From: Pyrinomonadaceae bacterium
GTDB taxonomy: Bacteria; Acidobacteriota; Blastocatellia; Pyrinomonadales; Pyrinomonadaceae
Reading direction: 5' to 3'
DNA: 64,000 bases
NCBI GenBank assembly: GCA_019694355.1
Contig: JAIBCB010000003.1
Span: 248,001 to 312,000 of the forward strand
Made by a program: the position numbers and the translations under genes. How positions within the stretch are numbered: the stretch's first letter is position 1; every line of letters starts with the position of its first letter. Under the pieces are notes generated by a model, which searched no databases, was not told where the DNA came from, and worked only from the letters and a program-made list of their open reading frames with translations. Below, piece after piece: positions 8,330 through 16,540 of the stretch.

Positions 8330-9319
8330 TTATCTCAAGCTGTCCCGAACGGCGCGATAGCTTGTCTTCGTCCTGACCTTATAATCCTTTGCTTTCTTCG
8401 GGTCTGTAAGCCTGACCTCGACCTTTCTTACACGGCCGGTCAGACTCTGATCCGAAGGCTTATAGGTGATGATGTACTGCGATCGAAGCTCCTTTGAGAT
8501 CTTCGTGAAAGATCGTTCGAGTTCGAGCATATCGCCCGTGTAAAAAACGTCGCCGCCTGTCTCCTCACAAAGTTTGTTCAATGCCTTATCGCCGGAGTCG
8601 CGGTCCATTCCCATTTCGACGCCGGGAACGGTGCCGAGAAAGCCTGCCTTTGTCGAGATCGCGAAGATCGTTGTTTCGGTGCGTTGTGCAATGTCGATCG
8701 CGTCTGCTAAGACCGCTCGGCTGTATGTATCGTCGCCGTCAGTAATGATCACGAGAACACGTCGGCCGGGAACGTTCCGCATCTTTTCATCGCAAAACTC
8801 CCAAATAGCATCATAAAGGGCCGTCTGAGAACCCGTCTTATTGACCTTATCGACGGCCGTGTCGAGCATATCGAGCTTATCGGTGAAATCCTGCAGCAGT
8901 TTGATCTCGTGGTCGAAGGTCATAAATGCCGCCTTGTCTTTCCTGAGCCGCGTAACGGTATAGATAAAGTTGCGGGCGGCTTCTTTCTCGAACTTCAGTT
9001 TACCTGCGGTCGAGGGCGACGTATCCATCAACACACCGACGTAAACAGGCGGATTCGTCTTCTCATCCGAGAAATACGTGATGTCCTGCTTGACGCCGTC
9101 TTCGAAAACCGCAAAATCGCCGCGTGTCATTCCGCTGACGAGCTCTTTCTTGCCCATTGTTACCGTTATCGGCAGCCTAACTTCGAAAACTTTCGAAGTG
9201 CCGATATCGTCGGACGGCGTCGGTGTCGGGCTGGGTGACGGTCTTTGGCCATATGCCATCGCACTGAGCGCGACGAGGCAAACGAATAGCAAGGTAAGAA
9301 ATGAGCGAACAGAGTGCAT
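8330..9319 (-). CDS. Secreted VWA-domain protein (acidobacterial VWFA-related type), paralogue
   Basis: A 329-residue exported protein of the same family and architecture as its downstream neighbour: signal peptide (about 1-24, AYGQ), a Pro/Thr-rich linker, a beta segment (VRLPITVTMGKKELVSGMTRGDFAVFEDG), and a VWA domain with the MIDAS motif LMDTSPST (about 96-103) plus VLVIITDGDDTYS. It ends with QYIITYKPSD and a VEVRL strand. The two genes are tandem duplicates by architecture but quite diverged, and are probably co-transcribed from a promoter upstream of 9319. No specific partner is known. Confidence 0.85.
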   Translation of the reverse strand: MHSVRSFLTLLFVCLVALSAMAYGQRPSPSPTPTPSDDIGTSKVFEVRLPITVTMGKKELVSGMTRGDFAVFEDGVKQDITYFSDEKTNPPVYVGVLMDTSPSTAGKLKFEKEAARNFIYTVTRLRKDKAAFMTFDHEIKLLQDFTDKLDMLDTAVDKVNKTGSQTALYDAIWEFCDEKMRNVPGRRVLVIITDGDDTYSRAVLADAIDIAQRTETTIFAISTKAGFLGTVPGVEMGMDRDSGDKALNKLCEETGGDVFYTGDMLELERSFTKISKELRSQYIITYKPSDQSLTGRVRKVEVRLTDPKKAKDYKVRTKTSYRAVRDSLR

Positions 9320-9478
9320 AGAGAAATATCCGACGAGCTTATGTTACAAGGTTTTCGATGCGTCCACACGAACCGGCGGTTGCCTTTTTAGTGCCTTCGG
9401 GACAGTATAGCAAAGACTTTGTCGGGTATTACGCCGCACGTTGCTTCGCGCAGCATATTCGGCCAAACTAGGAGAAGC

Positions 9479-10834
9479 GTGATCGATAAGAACGTATTTC
9501 GAGAATATGATATCCGCGGCATCGTCGGCGAGCATTTGAACGAGGACGTCGTTCGAGAGCTTTCGCGGGCGATCGGCACGTTCTTCGTTCAGAATGGCTC
9601 ACGAAAGATAGCTCTCGGCTACGATGCACGCCAAAGCTCGCCTATTTTTGCAAAGATCCTCGCGGACGGACTGAACGCATCGGGGATCGACGTCATTTCG
9701 GTCGGACAGGTGCCGACGCCCGTGTTATATCACACAGTTTTTACGCGCGATGTTGACGGCGGAGTGATGATCACAGGCTCTCACAATCCGCCTGATCATA
9801 ACGGCTTCAAGATCTGCCTCGGCCACGCTGCTCTTTTCGGCAGTCAGATACAGGAGATACGTGCGATCGCTGAAAAGGGCGAGTTTGCGGCCGGCGATGG
9901 CACGTTCGAAGAGATCTTCGTTCTCGATAAATACTGCGACGACCTTGCACGGCGAATTTCAATGGGAGCCAGGCCGATAAAGGCCGTCATCGATGCGGGC
10001 AACGGAATGGCTGGCATTACGGCCGTGCCGGTGTTCGATCTGCTTGGCGTCGAAATGGTCGAACTGTTCATTGAGCCGGATTCGAACTTTCCCAATCACC
10101 ATCCTGACCCGACCGTCGTCGAGAATTTGGCGGACACCATTCGTGCCGTTTGCGAACATAATGCGGACATCGGGATCGCGTTCGATGGCGATGGCGACAG
10201 GATCGGTGTCGTGGACGAAACCGGCCGCATCCTTTGGGGTGACGAATTGATGGTGCTTCTTTCCCGTGCTGTGCTTGCAGAAAGGAAAGGAGCGACGATC
10301 ATTGGCGAAGTTAAATGCTCCGAAACGCTTTTTGATGACATACGAGCTCACGGCGGCGATGCCGTGATGTGGAAAGCGGGACATTCGCTCATCAAGGCAA
10401 AAATGAAGGAGACCGACGCGGCCCTTGCGGGCGAGATGAGCGGCCATATCTTCTTTGCTGACAGATTTTACGGCTTTGACGATGCGACCTATGCAGGCGC
10501 GAGGGTCCTCGAAATTCTCTCAAAGTCGGACAGGCCGCTGTCGGAAATGCTTGCTGATCTGCCAAAGACGTTCTCAACCCCGGAGATCCGCGTTGATTGC
10601 CCTGATGATGCAAAATTCGACGTCGTAAAGAGCATCACTGAACGCTTTTCGTTGGATCACGAGGTCAACACCATTGATGGAGCCAGAATAAAGTTTCCGC
10701 ACGGTTGGGGCCTGGTTAGGGCCTCGAATACGCAGGCCATCCTCGTGCTTCGCTGTGAGGCCGATTCGCAGGAGCATCTTGACGAGATCGAAACGACCAT
10801 ACGCGAAGCGGTCGAGAACTTCATCAAGGCCTGA
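9479..10834 (+). CDS. manB: Phosphomannomutase/phosphoglucomutase
   Basis: A 451-residue alpha-D-phosphohexomutase that interconverts hexose 6- and 1-phosphates, supplying GDP-mannose or glucose-1-phosphate for surface glycans. Visible motifs in order: FREYDIRG near the N-terminus, the phosphoserine loop GVMITGSHNPPDHNGFK (about 97-113), the Mg2+ loop FDGDGDRIG (about 238-246), the sugar-specificity loop AGEMSGHIFF (about 325-334), and the phosphate-binding segment near RASNTQ. The GTG at 9479 was chosen because AGGAGAA lies 3-9 bases upstream and the protein then begins as relatives do (IDKNVFREYDIRG). Mannose versus glucose preference is not resolved. Confidence 0.9.
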   Translation: MIDKNVFREYDIRGIVGEHLNEDVVRELSRAIGTFFVQNGSRKIALGYDARQSSPIFAKILADGLNASGIDVISVGQVPTPVLYHTVFTRDVDGGVMITGSHNPPDHNGFKICLGHAALFGSQIQEIRAIAEKGEFAAGDGTFEEIFVLDKYCDDLARRISMGARPIKAVIDAGNGMAGITAVPVFDLLGVEMVELFIEPDSNFPNHHPDPTVVENLADTIRAVCEHNADIGIAFDGDGDRIGVVDETGRILWGDELMVLLSRAVLAERKGATIIGEVKCSETLFDDIRAHGGDAVMWKAGHSLIKAKMKETDAALAGEMSGHIFFADRFYGFDDATYAGARVLEILSKSDRPLSEMLADLPKTFSTPEIRVDCPDDAKFDVVKSITERFSLDHEVNTIDGARIKFPHGWGLVRASNTQAILVLRCEADSQEHLDEIETTIREAVENFIKA

Positions 10835-10862
10835 TCTCCGCCGCCTCGGAAACGTCGTAAAC

Positions 10863-10902
10863 AAAAGAACCTGCAGATCTTAGCGTCCTGCAGGTTCTTT
10901 TT
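10863..10902. terminator. Bidirectional intrinsic terminator
   Basis: A 13-bp perfect stem, AAAGAACCTGCAG paired with CTGCAGGTTCTTT, closes an 11-base loop. The right arm runs into a T-tract, and on the other strand the left arm does the same through its A-tract. It separates the convergent phosphomannomutase and the secreted repeat protein, so it likely ends both transcripts. Confidence 0.9.
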
Positions 10903-10933
10903 GCTTTTCGAACAAATGTGTTCGCAGTTCAGG

Positions 10934-12019
10934 TTAGTAACGCGTATAGACGATCGTCTGTCCATCGGTATCGGAAACGGTGCGGAATCCGTTGCCTTGG
11001 CGATAGACACGCGACGAATACGGTCCCATTCGCAGCGATCCGTTGTTCATCTTGCCGTAAGACGGAGCACCATTGCCCATAACGACCGTTACGTTGCCGT
11101 CGCGGGCCACGGTCATGGTTATACGCGAGCCATCCTGTGGGCTGTTGGCATAGAACGTACCGACTGCCCATGACGGCGGACGAGAGCCGTTGTTCCAATC
11201 GTCGTTACCGCCGCCCGACCAGCCTTGGTTGCTATAGCTGATCGTTTCACGATTGAGCGTGCTTACAGTGTCGAGGCCATTGCGGGTTCGGACAAGCGTT
11301 GCCGAATTCTGCCCAAAGGTCAGTAAGCCGCGATAGTAGCGGCCATAGCTGATCGGCGCGCCGTCAATGCTCGACGTTGCTCGGCCATTGGCTTGGATCG
11401 CAAGCGTGATCCTTTCGCCACGCGGTCCGACTCCGTAGTATGTGCCGACCGCCCAGCTCGGCGGACGCGACATCTGCCAATTGTCATCCCAACCGCCTCC
11501 GGGATTGCCCGGATAACCCGGGTTGCCGGGATATCCGCCGTTCCAGCCGCCGCCTTCAAGGCCTGGAAGGTCATACGTATCTGCGACGGTATTCAGGTCA
11601 TTGCGCAATTGACGCCACTGCCTTTCAATGTCGCGTTGAAAAGGCAAACGGTTGATAATGTCGTTCACCGGCTGGCCGTTCCGAATGACATCCTGAACAT
11701 CATTGCGAACTTCCCACCAATTTCTTGAGCGGTCAAAATTGCTGCGAAGTCGGTCGAGAGAATTCTCGAAATCCCGGACGTAGCCGTTGTACTCATCTTC
11801 TCGCGGCGTATTGTTGATCGGGCTTCTATCGAGGGCACGATCAAAATCACGTCGAAACGTGTTGCTGCTGTTTTCGAGACGCTTGATAATGCTGCTTACA
11901 TCCCGCTTTGAATAACGCCTTTGGTTACGAAGCTCCTGTGCGTTCGAAACGGTCGGCAGTACGACCGCGGCGCAGACAGCAAGAGCAAATAGTGAAAATA
12001 TTTTTCCTAATTTGGTCAT
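10934..12019 (-). CDS. Secreted protein with two C-terminal WAVGT-type repeats
   Basis: A 361-residue exported protein of unknown function with a signal peptide (about 1-27). Residues 30-155 are charged and helical (RRDVSSIIKRLENSS..., DRALDRSP), followed by a Gly/Pro/Asn-rich hinge. The last 190 residues are two copies of an approximately 80-residue module that begins RPPSWAVGT(Y/F)Y, contains a beta strand RIT(L/M)(A/T)V and a GAPSYG/GAPISYG turn, and ends TVSxxxxxTIxY. The two copies are separated by a Gly/Asn-rich stretch. A strong AGGAGGA ribosome site precedes the ATG. The module resembles small lectin-like or beta-sandwich repeats, but no family was recognised. Confidence 0.75.
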   Translation of the reverse strand: MTKLGKIFSLFALAVCAAVVLPTVSNAQELRNQRRYSKRDVSSIIKRLENSSNTFRRDFDRALDRSPINNTPREDEYNGYVRDFENSLDRLRSNFDRSRNWWEVRNDVQDVIRNGQPVNDIINRLPFQRDIERQWRQLRNDLNTVADTYDLPGLEGGGWNGGYPGNPGYPGNPGGGWDDNWQMSRPPSWAVGTYYGVGPRGERITLAIQANGRATSSIDGAPISYGRYYRGLLTFGQNSATLVRTRNGLDTVSTLNRETISYSNQGWSGGGNDDWNNGSRPPSWAVGTFYANSPQDGSRITMTVARDGNVTVVMGNGAPSYGKMNNGSLRMGPYSSRVYRQGNGFRTVSDTDGQTIVYTRY

Positions 12020-12077
12020 TGGTTAGATCCTCCTAAAGATAACGAACGGACGTCTTTCAGCAGAACGAACGTCAAAA

Positions 12078-12096
12078 GAGAGATAAACGATCTCTC
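12078..12096. promoter_or_regulatory. Short perfect inverted repeat in the leader region
   Basis: GAGAGAT and ATCTCTC form a 7-bp perfect inverted repeat around a 5-base centre, about 60 bases upstream of the secreted repeat protein. It could be an operator or an RNA hairpin; nothing decides between these. Confidence 0.3.
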
Positions 12097-12205
12097 ACGC
12101 ATTTCGATTCGCAAAGGTGCAACATCGGTTGCAATAAAAGCATGGGAACAAAAATGTTGAATCGCGTAGAGTATAGTAAAATCCTGTATTTATCGCAACA
12201 TTCTT

Positions 12206-13237
12206 ATGCGTCTTGACGACTTTGACTTCCAGCTGCCCCCCGAACAGATAGCACAATCCCCATTAGCCAGTCGTTCCGCCTCGCGAATGTTGATCGTGGA
12301 TCGCGAAAAAGGTGAATTCCAAGATGCAAAGTTCACAGATCTGACCGACGAACTTGGCCCGGAAGATGTCCTGGTCTTGAATAACACAAAGGTCTTTCCT
12401 GCGAGATTGCTTGGAAAGCTTGAGACCGGAGCGGCCATCGAACTTCTGCTTATAGAAGAGATCGAGCCAAGCATTTGGGAAGCGGTCGCGCGGCCCGGCA
12501 AACGCCTTGCGTCGGGAAAGCGAGTCAATTTTGACGAAAATTTGTCTGCTGTCGTGCTCGAAAAACTCGAGAGCGGCCGCGTACGATTTCGCTTTGACAC
12601 CGACGGCGACCTTGACCGCGAAATAGACCGTCTTGGGCGAACTCCGCTGCCGCCGTACATAACGCCGAACGAGGAAAAACGTGAGTTCGACCGCGAACGA
12701 TATCAGACAGTTTTTGCAGCGGAGCGCGGAGCGATCGCGGCTCCGACAGCAGGTCTCCATTTTACAGACGAGATCCTTGGCCGAATACGAGCAAGCGGCA
12801 CCGAGATCGTCGAACTGACGCTTCACGTCGGGTATGGAACCTTCGAACCCGTCCGCGTCGAGGAGCTATCGGAACATCGCGTGCTTCCCGAGAGATTCTC
12901 GATCAGCGAAAATGCGGCGGCAAGGCTCAACAGTGCTCTTGATAGCGGAAAGCGGATCGTGGCTGTCGGGACGACGACAACGCGCGCGCTTGAATCCGCG
13001 ATCCGCAAAACAGGCAGATTTTCGGCCGGGGCGTCGCTTGCCGACCTGACCATAAAGCCCGGATATGAATTCAGGGCGGTCTCCGCACTCGTTACAAACT
13101 TTCACCTTCCGAAAAGTTCGCTGCTGATCCTTGTTTCCACATTCGGTGGGTACGAACTTATAATGAGGGCGTACGGACACGCCGTTCGCGAGGGCTATCG
13201 ATTCTACAGCTACGGCGACTGTATGTTCGTGAAATAA
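12206..13237 (+). CDS. queA: S-adenosylmethionine:tRNA ribosyltransferase-isomerase
   Basis: A 343-residue enzyme that transfers and isomerises the ribosyl part of AdoMet onto 7-aminomethyl-7-deazaguanine in tRNA, forming epoxyqueuosine. The N-terminus MRLDDFDFQLPPEQIAQ and later DVLVLNNTKVFPARL, AAPTAGLHFT, LHVGYGTFEPV, AVGTTTTRALES and TNFHLPKSSLLILVS are all conserved in QueA, and the length is normal. The stop overlaps the start of the next gene by one base (TAATG), indicating coupling to the acetyltransferase gene. tgt is not in the window. Confidence 0.95.
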   Translation: MRLDDFDFQLPPEQIAQSPLASRSASRMLIVDREKGEFQDAKFTDLTDELGPEDVLVLNNTKVFPARLLGKLETGAAIELLLIEEIEPSIWEAVARPGKRLASGKRVNFDENLSAVVLEKLESGRVRFRFDTDGDLDREIDRLGRTPLPPYITPNEEKREFDRERYQTVFAAERGAIAAPTAGLHFTDEILGRIRASGTEIVELTLHVGYGTFEPVRVEELSEHRVLPERFSISENAAARLNSALDSGKRIVAVGTTTTRALESAIRKTGRFSAGASLADLTIKPGYEFRAVSALVTNFHLPKSSLLILVSTFGGYELIMRAYGHAVREGYRFYSYGDCMFVK

Positions 13238-13770
13238 TGCAGCTTATTGATTCGATAAAGAATCTGTTCGGCCCGACGGTGCGTGCTTCAACGCCAAAGA
13301 TGAAGGTCGCGCCGGTTGGTGAATATGTCATTCGGCCGCTGACAAAGCGGCATCTGCGCGACGTAACGCTGCTGAATGCTGCTTGTTTTCCCAACGGAGA
13401 CAGCTACACGCGGCACACGCTCGATTTTCTGTTGAGCCAGCCGACGACGCTTTCCTACCGGATCGTGACCGAAGATAACGAGACGGTCGGCTTCGCATTT
13501 GTGATGGTCAACGATGGCGGAACGGCACATCTGACAACGATCGGTATCGCCCCCGAGCATCGGAGACGTGGCCTTGCAAAACGCCTTCTGCTGCACGTCG
13601 AGAACGCTTTGCGCGCACGGTCGATAAACACGCTCGTCCTCGAGGTTCGCGTCAAGAACACTTCCGCACAGGATCTTTATCGCCAAAAGGGCTTTTATGT
13701 CGTTCAGCGACTGAACAAGTACTACACCGACGGCGAAGACTGCTTCTTGATGGTGAAGGCCCTTTTTTAG
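13237..13770 (+). CDS. GNAT family N-acetyltransferase (RimI-like)
   Basis: A 177-residue GNAT-fold acetyltransferase. The acetyl-CoA binding motif A is IGIAPEHRRRGLAKRLL (about 107-123), followed by LEVRVKNTSAQDLYRQKGF, which is the typical RimI (ribosomal protein S18 alanine acetyltransferase) ending, and YYTDGEDCFLMVKAL. There is an N-terminal extension of about 35 residues compared with ordinary RimI. The gene is coupled to queA by a one-base overlap and followed 18 bases later by thiE. The substrate is not proven. Confidence 0.85.
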   Translation: MQLIDSIKNLFGPTVRASTPKMKVAPVGEYVIRPLTKRHLRDVTLLNAACFPNGDSYTRHTLDFLLSQPTTLSYRIVTEDNETVGFAFVMVNDGGTAHLTTIGIAPEHRRRGLAKRLLLHVENALRARSINTLVLEVRVKNTSAQDLYRQKGFYVVQRLNKYYTDGEDCFLMVKALF

Positions 13771-13788
13771 GGCCTGCGGAGGCTTACC

Positions 13789-14421
13789 TTGGACCTTCAT
13801 CTTCCCAAGATCTATCCCATAACCGACGCGGAAATTTCCGGCCTTTCCCACACTGAGCAGGTCAGAAGGCTGATCGCGGGCGGTGCGACCCTCATACAGC
13901 TTCGGGAGAAACAAAAAGCCGCGGGAGATTGGTTTCCTGATGCTCTTGCGGCCGCCGAACTGTGCCGAGAGAACGGCGTCATCTGCATCGTAAACGACCG
14001 CGTTGATATCGCTTTGGCGATCGATGCGGACGGTGTTCATCTCGGGCAGGACGATCTGCCCGTTGAAATGGCTAGGCGGATGCTTGGGCCTGGCAAGATC
14101 ATCGGGCTTTCGACGCATTCGATAGAACAGCTTGAGGCCGCACTGCGTGAACCGATCGACTATGTCGCGATCGGGCCGATCTTCCCCACTTCGACCAAAT
14201 CCGACCCAGACCCGGTCGTTGGCCTTAAAATGCTCTCAGAAGCCGCCCAAACGTCCGGAAACGTGCCTCTGGTCGCCATTGGCGGCATCAAACCCGAATC
14301 CCTTTCCTCGGTCATATCTGCCGGAGCTGCATCAGCGGCGATCATCGGTGCGCTCCTGTCCGATCCGGCCAAGATCGCAGAAAGATTCCGTGAATACGAC
14401 CTTTCTGTCTCAAAGTGTTAA
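13789..14421 (+). CDS. thiE: Thiamine phosphate synthase
   Basis: A 210-residue TIM-barrel enzyme joining the pyrimidine (HMP-PP) and thiazole (THZ-P) moieties of thiamine. Conserved segments: PKIYPITD, GGATLIQLREK (about 31-41), CIVNDRVDIALAIDADGVHLGQDD (substrate and Mg2+ site, split as CIVNDRVDIA and GVHLGQDD), IGLSTHS, YVAIGPIFPTSTK and VAIGGI. The start is TTG at 13789, supported by GCGGAGG a few bases upstream; no ATG or GTG fits better. No other thi genes or TPP riboswitch lie near it, so its supply of precursors is encoded elsewhere. Confidence 0.92.
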   Translation: MDLHLPKIYPITDAEISGLSHTEQVRRLIAGGATLIQLREKQKAAGDWFPDALAAAELCRENGVICIVNDRVDIALAIDADGVHLGQDDLPVEMARRMLGPGKIIGLSTHSIEQLEAALREPIDYVAIGPIFPTSTKSDPDPVVGLKMLSEAAQTSGNVPLVAIGGIKPESLSSVISAGAASAAIIGALLSDPAKIAERFREYDLSVSKC

Positions 14422-14439
14422 ACAATTGCCAAAATTGTC

Positions 14440-14468
14440 TTGCATTCGATCCTGACATTGGTCATAAT
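14440..14468 (+). promoter_or_regulatory. Sigma-70-type promoter for pilT
   Basis: TTGCAT (14440-14445) and CATAAT (14463-14468) are spaced by 17 bases in the 163-bp gap between thiE and pilT. This is a good consensus match with about 115 bases of leader before the ATG at 14585. Confidence 0.55.
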
Positions 14469-14584
14469 GATTAGGCGGCGCGAATTCCGCAGGCATTTCT
14501 GCCTTTTTGCGATGCGGCCGTCCTTACGTTCCCTGACCCCCGCCGAACATCTTTAGCCAACATTAGGGGAGCTGCGTTTCTACA

Positions 14585-15793
14585 ATGAGTTTGTTAGACA
14601 TTGCACCGATCATCGAGCAGATGCTGCTCGTATCCGATAACATTAGCGACCTCAACTTCTCGGCGAATCAAAAACCGCAGGTTGAGATCAACGGCAGACT
14701 GCATCCGGCCTCACCGCTTGGCCTCGGGCGGTTGACCGCGTATCAGACCGAAACGATCGCGATGTCGCTCGTCCGCGATAATCCGGACGCGGCCATGCAG
14801 CTCGCAAAGTACCGAACGGCGGACCTGAGCTATGCGCTTCCGGGCAAATGCCGTTTCCGCGTAAATATCTTTCAGCAGCGAAACTCCTGGTCGATCGTGA
14901 TGCGTCTTATTCCGCACAAGATCCCGAGTTTTGATGATCTGCGGCTGCCGCCGACGCTCCAGGAGATCGCAGATATCCGCAACGGAATCGTCCTCCTTAC
15001 CGGGCCGACCGGTTCGGGAAAGAGTTCGACGCTTGCCGCGATCATCGACCGAATAAACGAGACAAAGGCATATCACATCGTTACGATCGAGGACCCGATC
15101 GAATTCCTGCATAACCACAAGATGTCGACGATCAACCAGAGAGAGGTTGGTGCCGACACACGTGATTTTGCGACCGCACTGCGTGCCGCTCTTCGCCAGG
15201 CCCCGAAGGTCATCCTCGTTGGCGAAATGCGTGACCTTGAAACGGCCGAGATCGCGCTCGAAGCGGCAGAAACCGGCCACCTTGTGCTTTCAACCCTGCA
15301 CACGATCGACGCGTCAAAGACGATCGACCGCATTATCGGACTTTATCCGAAGAACGAGGAAAGGATCATCCGCACGCGTCTCGCGCAGACGTTCCGCTAC
15401 ATCGTTTCGCAGCGACTTATTCCGAAGGCGGACGGCTCCGGCCGTATCGCCGCCGTTGAGGTGATGCGCTCGAACCCAAGAACTCGTGAATATATCGAGA
15501 AAGGCGAGACCGAAGGCAAGACGCTGCTGGACGCGATCCGTGACGGCGAACTTGACGGAATGCAGGATTTCGATACTGTGATCCGCAAGCTTGTCGAAAG
15601 CGGCGAGATCAGCATGGAAGACGGCCTCTCGTTCGCGACAAATCAGAACAACCTGCTGCTTCAGCTCAAGGGCCTTGCTTCGACCGAAGATTATGTCAAT
15701 CAGCGTCGGGCTGCCGGCTCAGGCGTGAGTGCGACCGTTGCGCCGCCGACATCCGAATCGAACCCGGATTCGGTGCTCAGCATGATCGAGTAG
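14585..15793 (+). CDS. pilT: Twitching motility ATPase PilT
   Basis: A 402-residue secretion-type ATPase of the PilT subfamily, which powers type IV pilus retraction at the inner membrane base. The N-terminal domain (about 1-110) includes SDLNFSANQKPQVEINGRL. The Walker A loop GPTGSGKSST is at about 140-149, followed by the Asp box VTIEDPIEFLH, Walker B VILVGEMRDLETAEIALEAA (split here as LVGEMRD and ETAEIALEAA), and the His box GHLVLSTLHT. The usual AIRNLIRE motif near the C-terminus is replaced by LLDAIRDGELDGMQDFD, with a further 50-residue tail. No pilB or pilC is adjacent; a small zinc-ribbon gene follows after 15 bases. Confidence 0.93.
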   Translation: MSLLDIAPIIEQMLLVSDNISDLNFSANQKPQVEINGRLHPASPLGLGRLTAYQTETIAMSLVRDNPDAAMQLAKYRTADLSYALPGKCRFRVNIFQQRNSWSIVMRLIPHKIPSFDDLRLPPTLQEIADIRNGIVLLTGPTGSGKSSTLAAIIDRINETKAYHIVTIEDPIEFLHNHKMSTINQREVGADTRDFATALRAALRQAPKVILVGEMRDLETAEIALEAAETGHLVLSTLHTIDASKTIDRIIGLYPKNEERIIRTRLAQTFRYIVSQRLIPKADGSGRIAAVEVMRSNPRTREYIEKGETEGKTLLDAIRDGELDGMQDFDTVIRKLVESGEISMEDGLSFATNQNNLLLQLKGLASTEDYVNQRRAAGSGVSATVAPPTSESNPDSVLSMIE

Positions 15794-15808
15794 GAGAAAG
15801 AGATCTTT

Positions 15809-16540
15809 ATGATGATACGCTGCGATAATTGCTCCGTCGTTTTACAACTGGACGAATCGAAAGTTCCCGCCGGGAATTTCACCGTCAGATGCCCTCGCTG
15901 TCAGAATATGCTTCGGATCCAAAAGGACGCATCCGGACGAGGGACGTCAACCGTGCAGCAGCTGGCCGAAAATAAGCCGGCACCCGCGACCGGCAGCAAT
16001 CAACAGGAGTTTGCACACAAGGAATCGGAAATGCAGATCAACAGCGCTCTCCGCTCGCTGCTAGAGGCATTGAAGAATGACAATACTAAGCTGGAAGCCG
16101 GTGATGACGATCTTGAGAAACCGCGTCGCATATTGCTCTGTTTGGGGGCAAAACTCGAGCAGGCCGCAAAGCTGCTCTCCGAAGCGGGCTACAAGGTCTA
16201 TGTTGCTCAAACGCCGGCGCAGGCGAACGAAAGGCTTCGCGAAGGAAAGGTCGAGATCTTAATGTTCTCGCAGGATTTTGCACCGGAGCACAGCGGAGCG
16301 GCCGTGATACAGCAAAGGGTGAACGCGATGTATTCCGCCGAGCGGAGACGGCTGTATTTTATTTCGCTCGAAGAGTCCGGTGCGACGATGAACGCGAACG
16401 AGGCTTTCCTGCGAAACCTGAACCTGATCGTAAACTACGCGGACCTGCCGCAATTGCCGCTCATCCTGAACCGCACGCTGGCCGATTACAACAGCCTTTA
16501 TATGCACTTTAATCGGGCGTCGAGTTTGGCACCGATCTAG
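15809..16540 (+). CDS. Zinc-ribbon (MJ0042-type) protein with a receiver-like C-terminal domain
   Basis: A 243-residue cytoplasmic protein. Residues 3-37 are an MJ0042-type zinc ribbon (IRCDNCSVVLQLDESKVPAG...VRCPRCQNMLRI: CxxC twice). A low-complexity linker leads to residues 105-235, which look like a degenerate receiver fold: RRILLCLGAKLEQAAKLLSEAGYKVYVAQTPAQANERLREGKVEILMFSQDF (read in parts ILLCLG, GYKVYVA, VEILMFS). The phospho-acceptor Asp is not obvious, since the strand ends FSQDFAP. It is probably co-expressed with pilT (AGGAG upstream, 15-base gap) and overlaps the convergent holA by 4 bases at the stops. It may be a pilus-linked regulatory protein. Confidence 0.65.
   Translation: MMIRCDNCSVVLQLDESKVPAGNFTVRCPRCQNMLRIQKDASGRGTSTVQQLAENKPAPATGSNQQEFAHKESEMQINSALRSLLEALKNDNTKLEAGDDDLEKPRRILLCLGAKLEQAAKLLSEAGYKVYVAQTPAQANERLREGKVEILMFSQDFAPEHSGAAVIQQRVNAMYSAERRRLYFISLEESGATMNANEAFLRNLNLIVNYADLPQLPLILNRTLADYNSLYMHFNRASSLAPI

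Noticed and set aside
12157..12182. TTGAAT...TAAAAT promoter before queA
   Set aside because: The spacing of 14 bases is too short; the alternative TATAGT is closer still.
13751..13775. Small GGCCC/GGGCC hairpin at the end of the acetyltransferase gene as a terminator
   Set aside because: The stem is five base pairs, its T run is in the loop, and thiE follows closely on the same strand.
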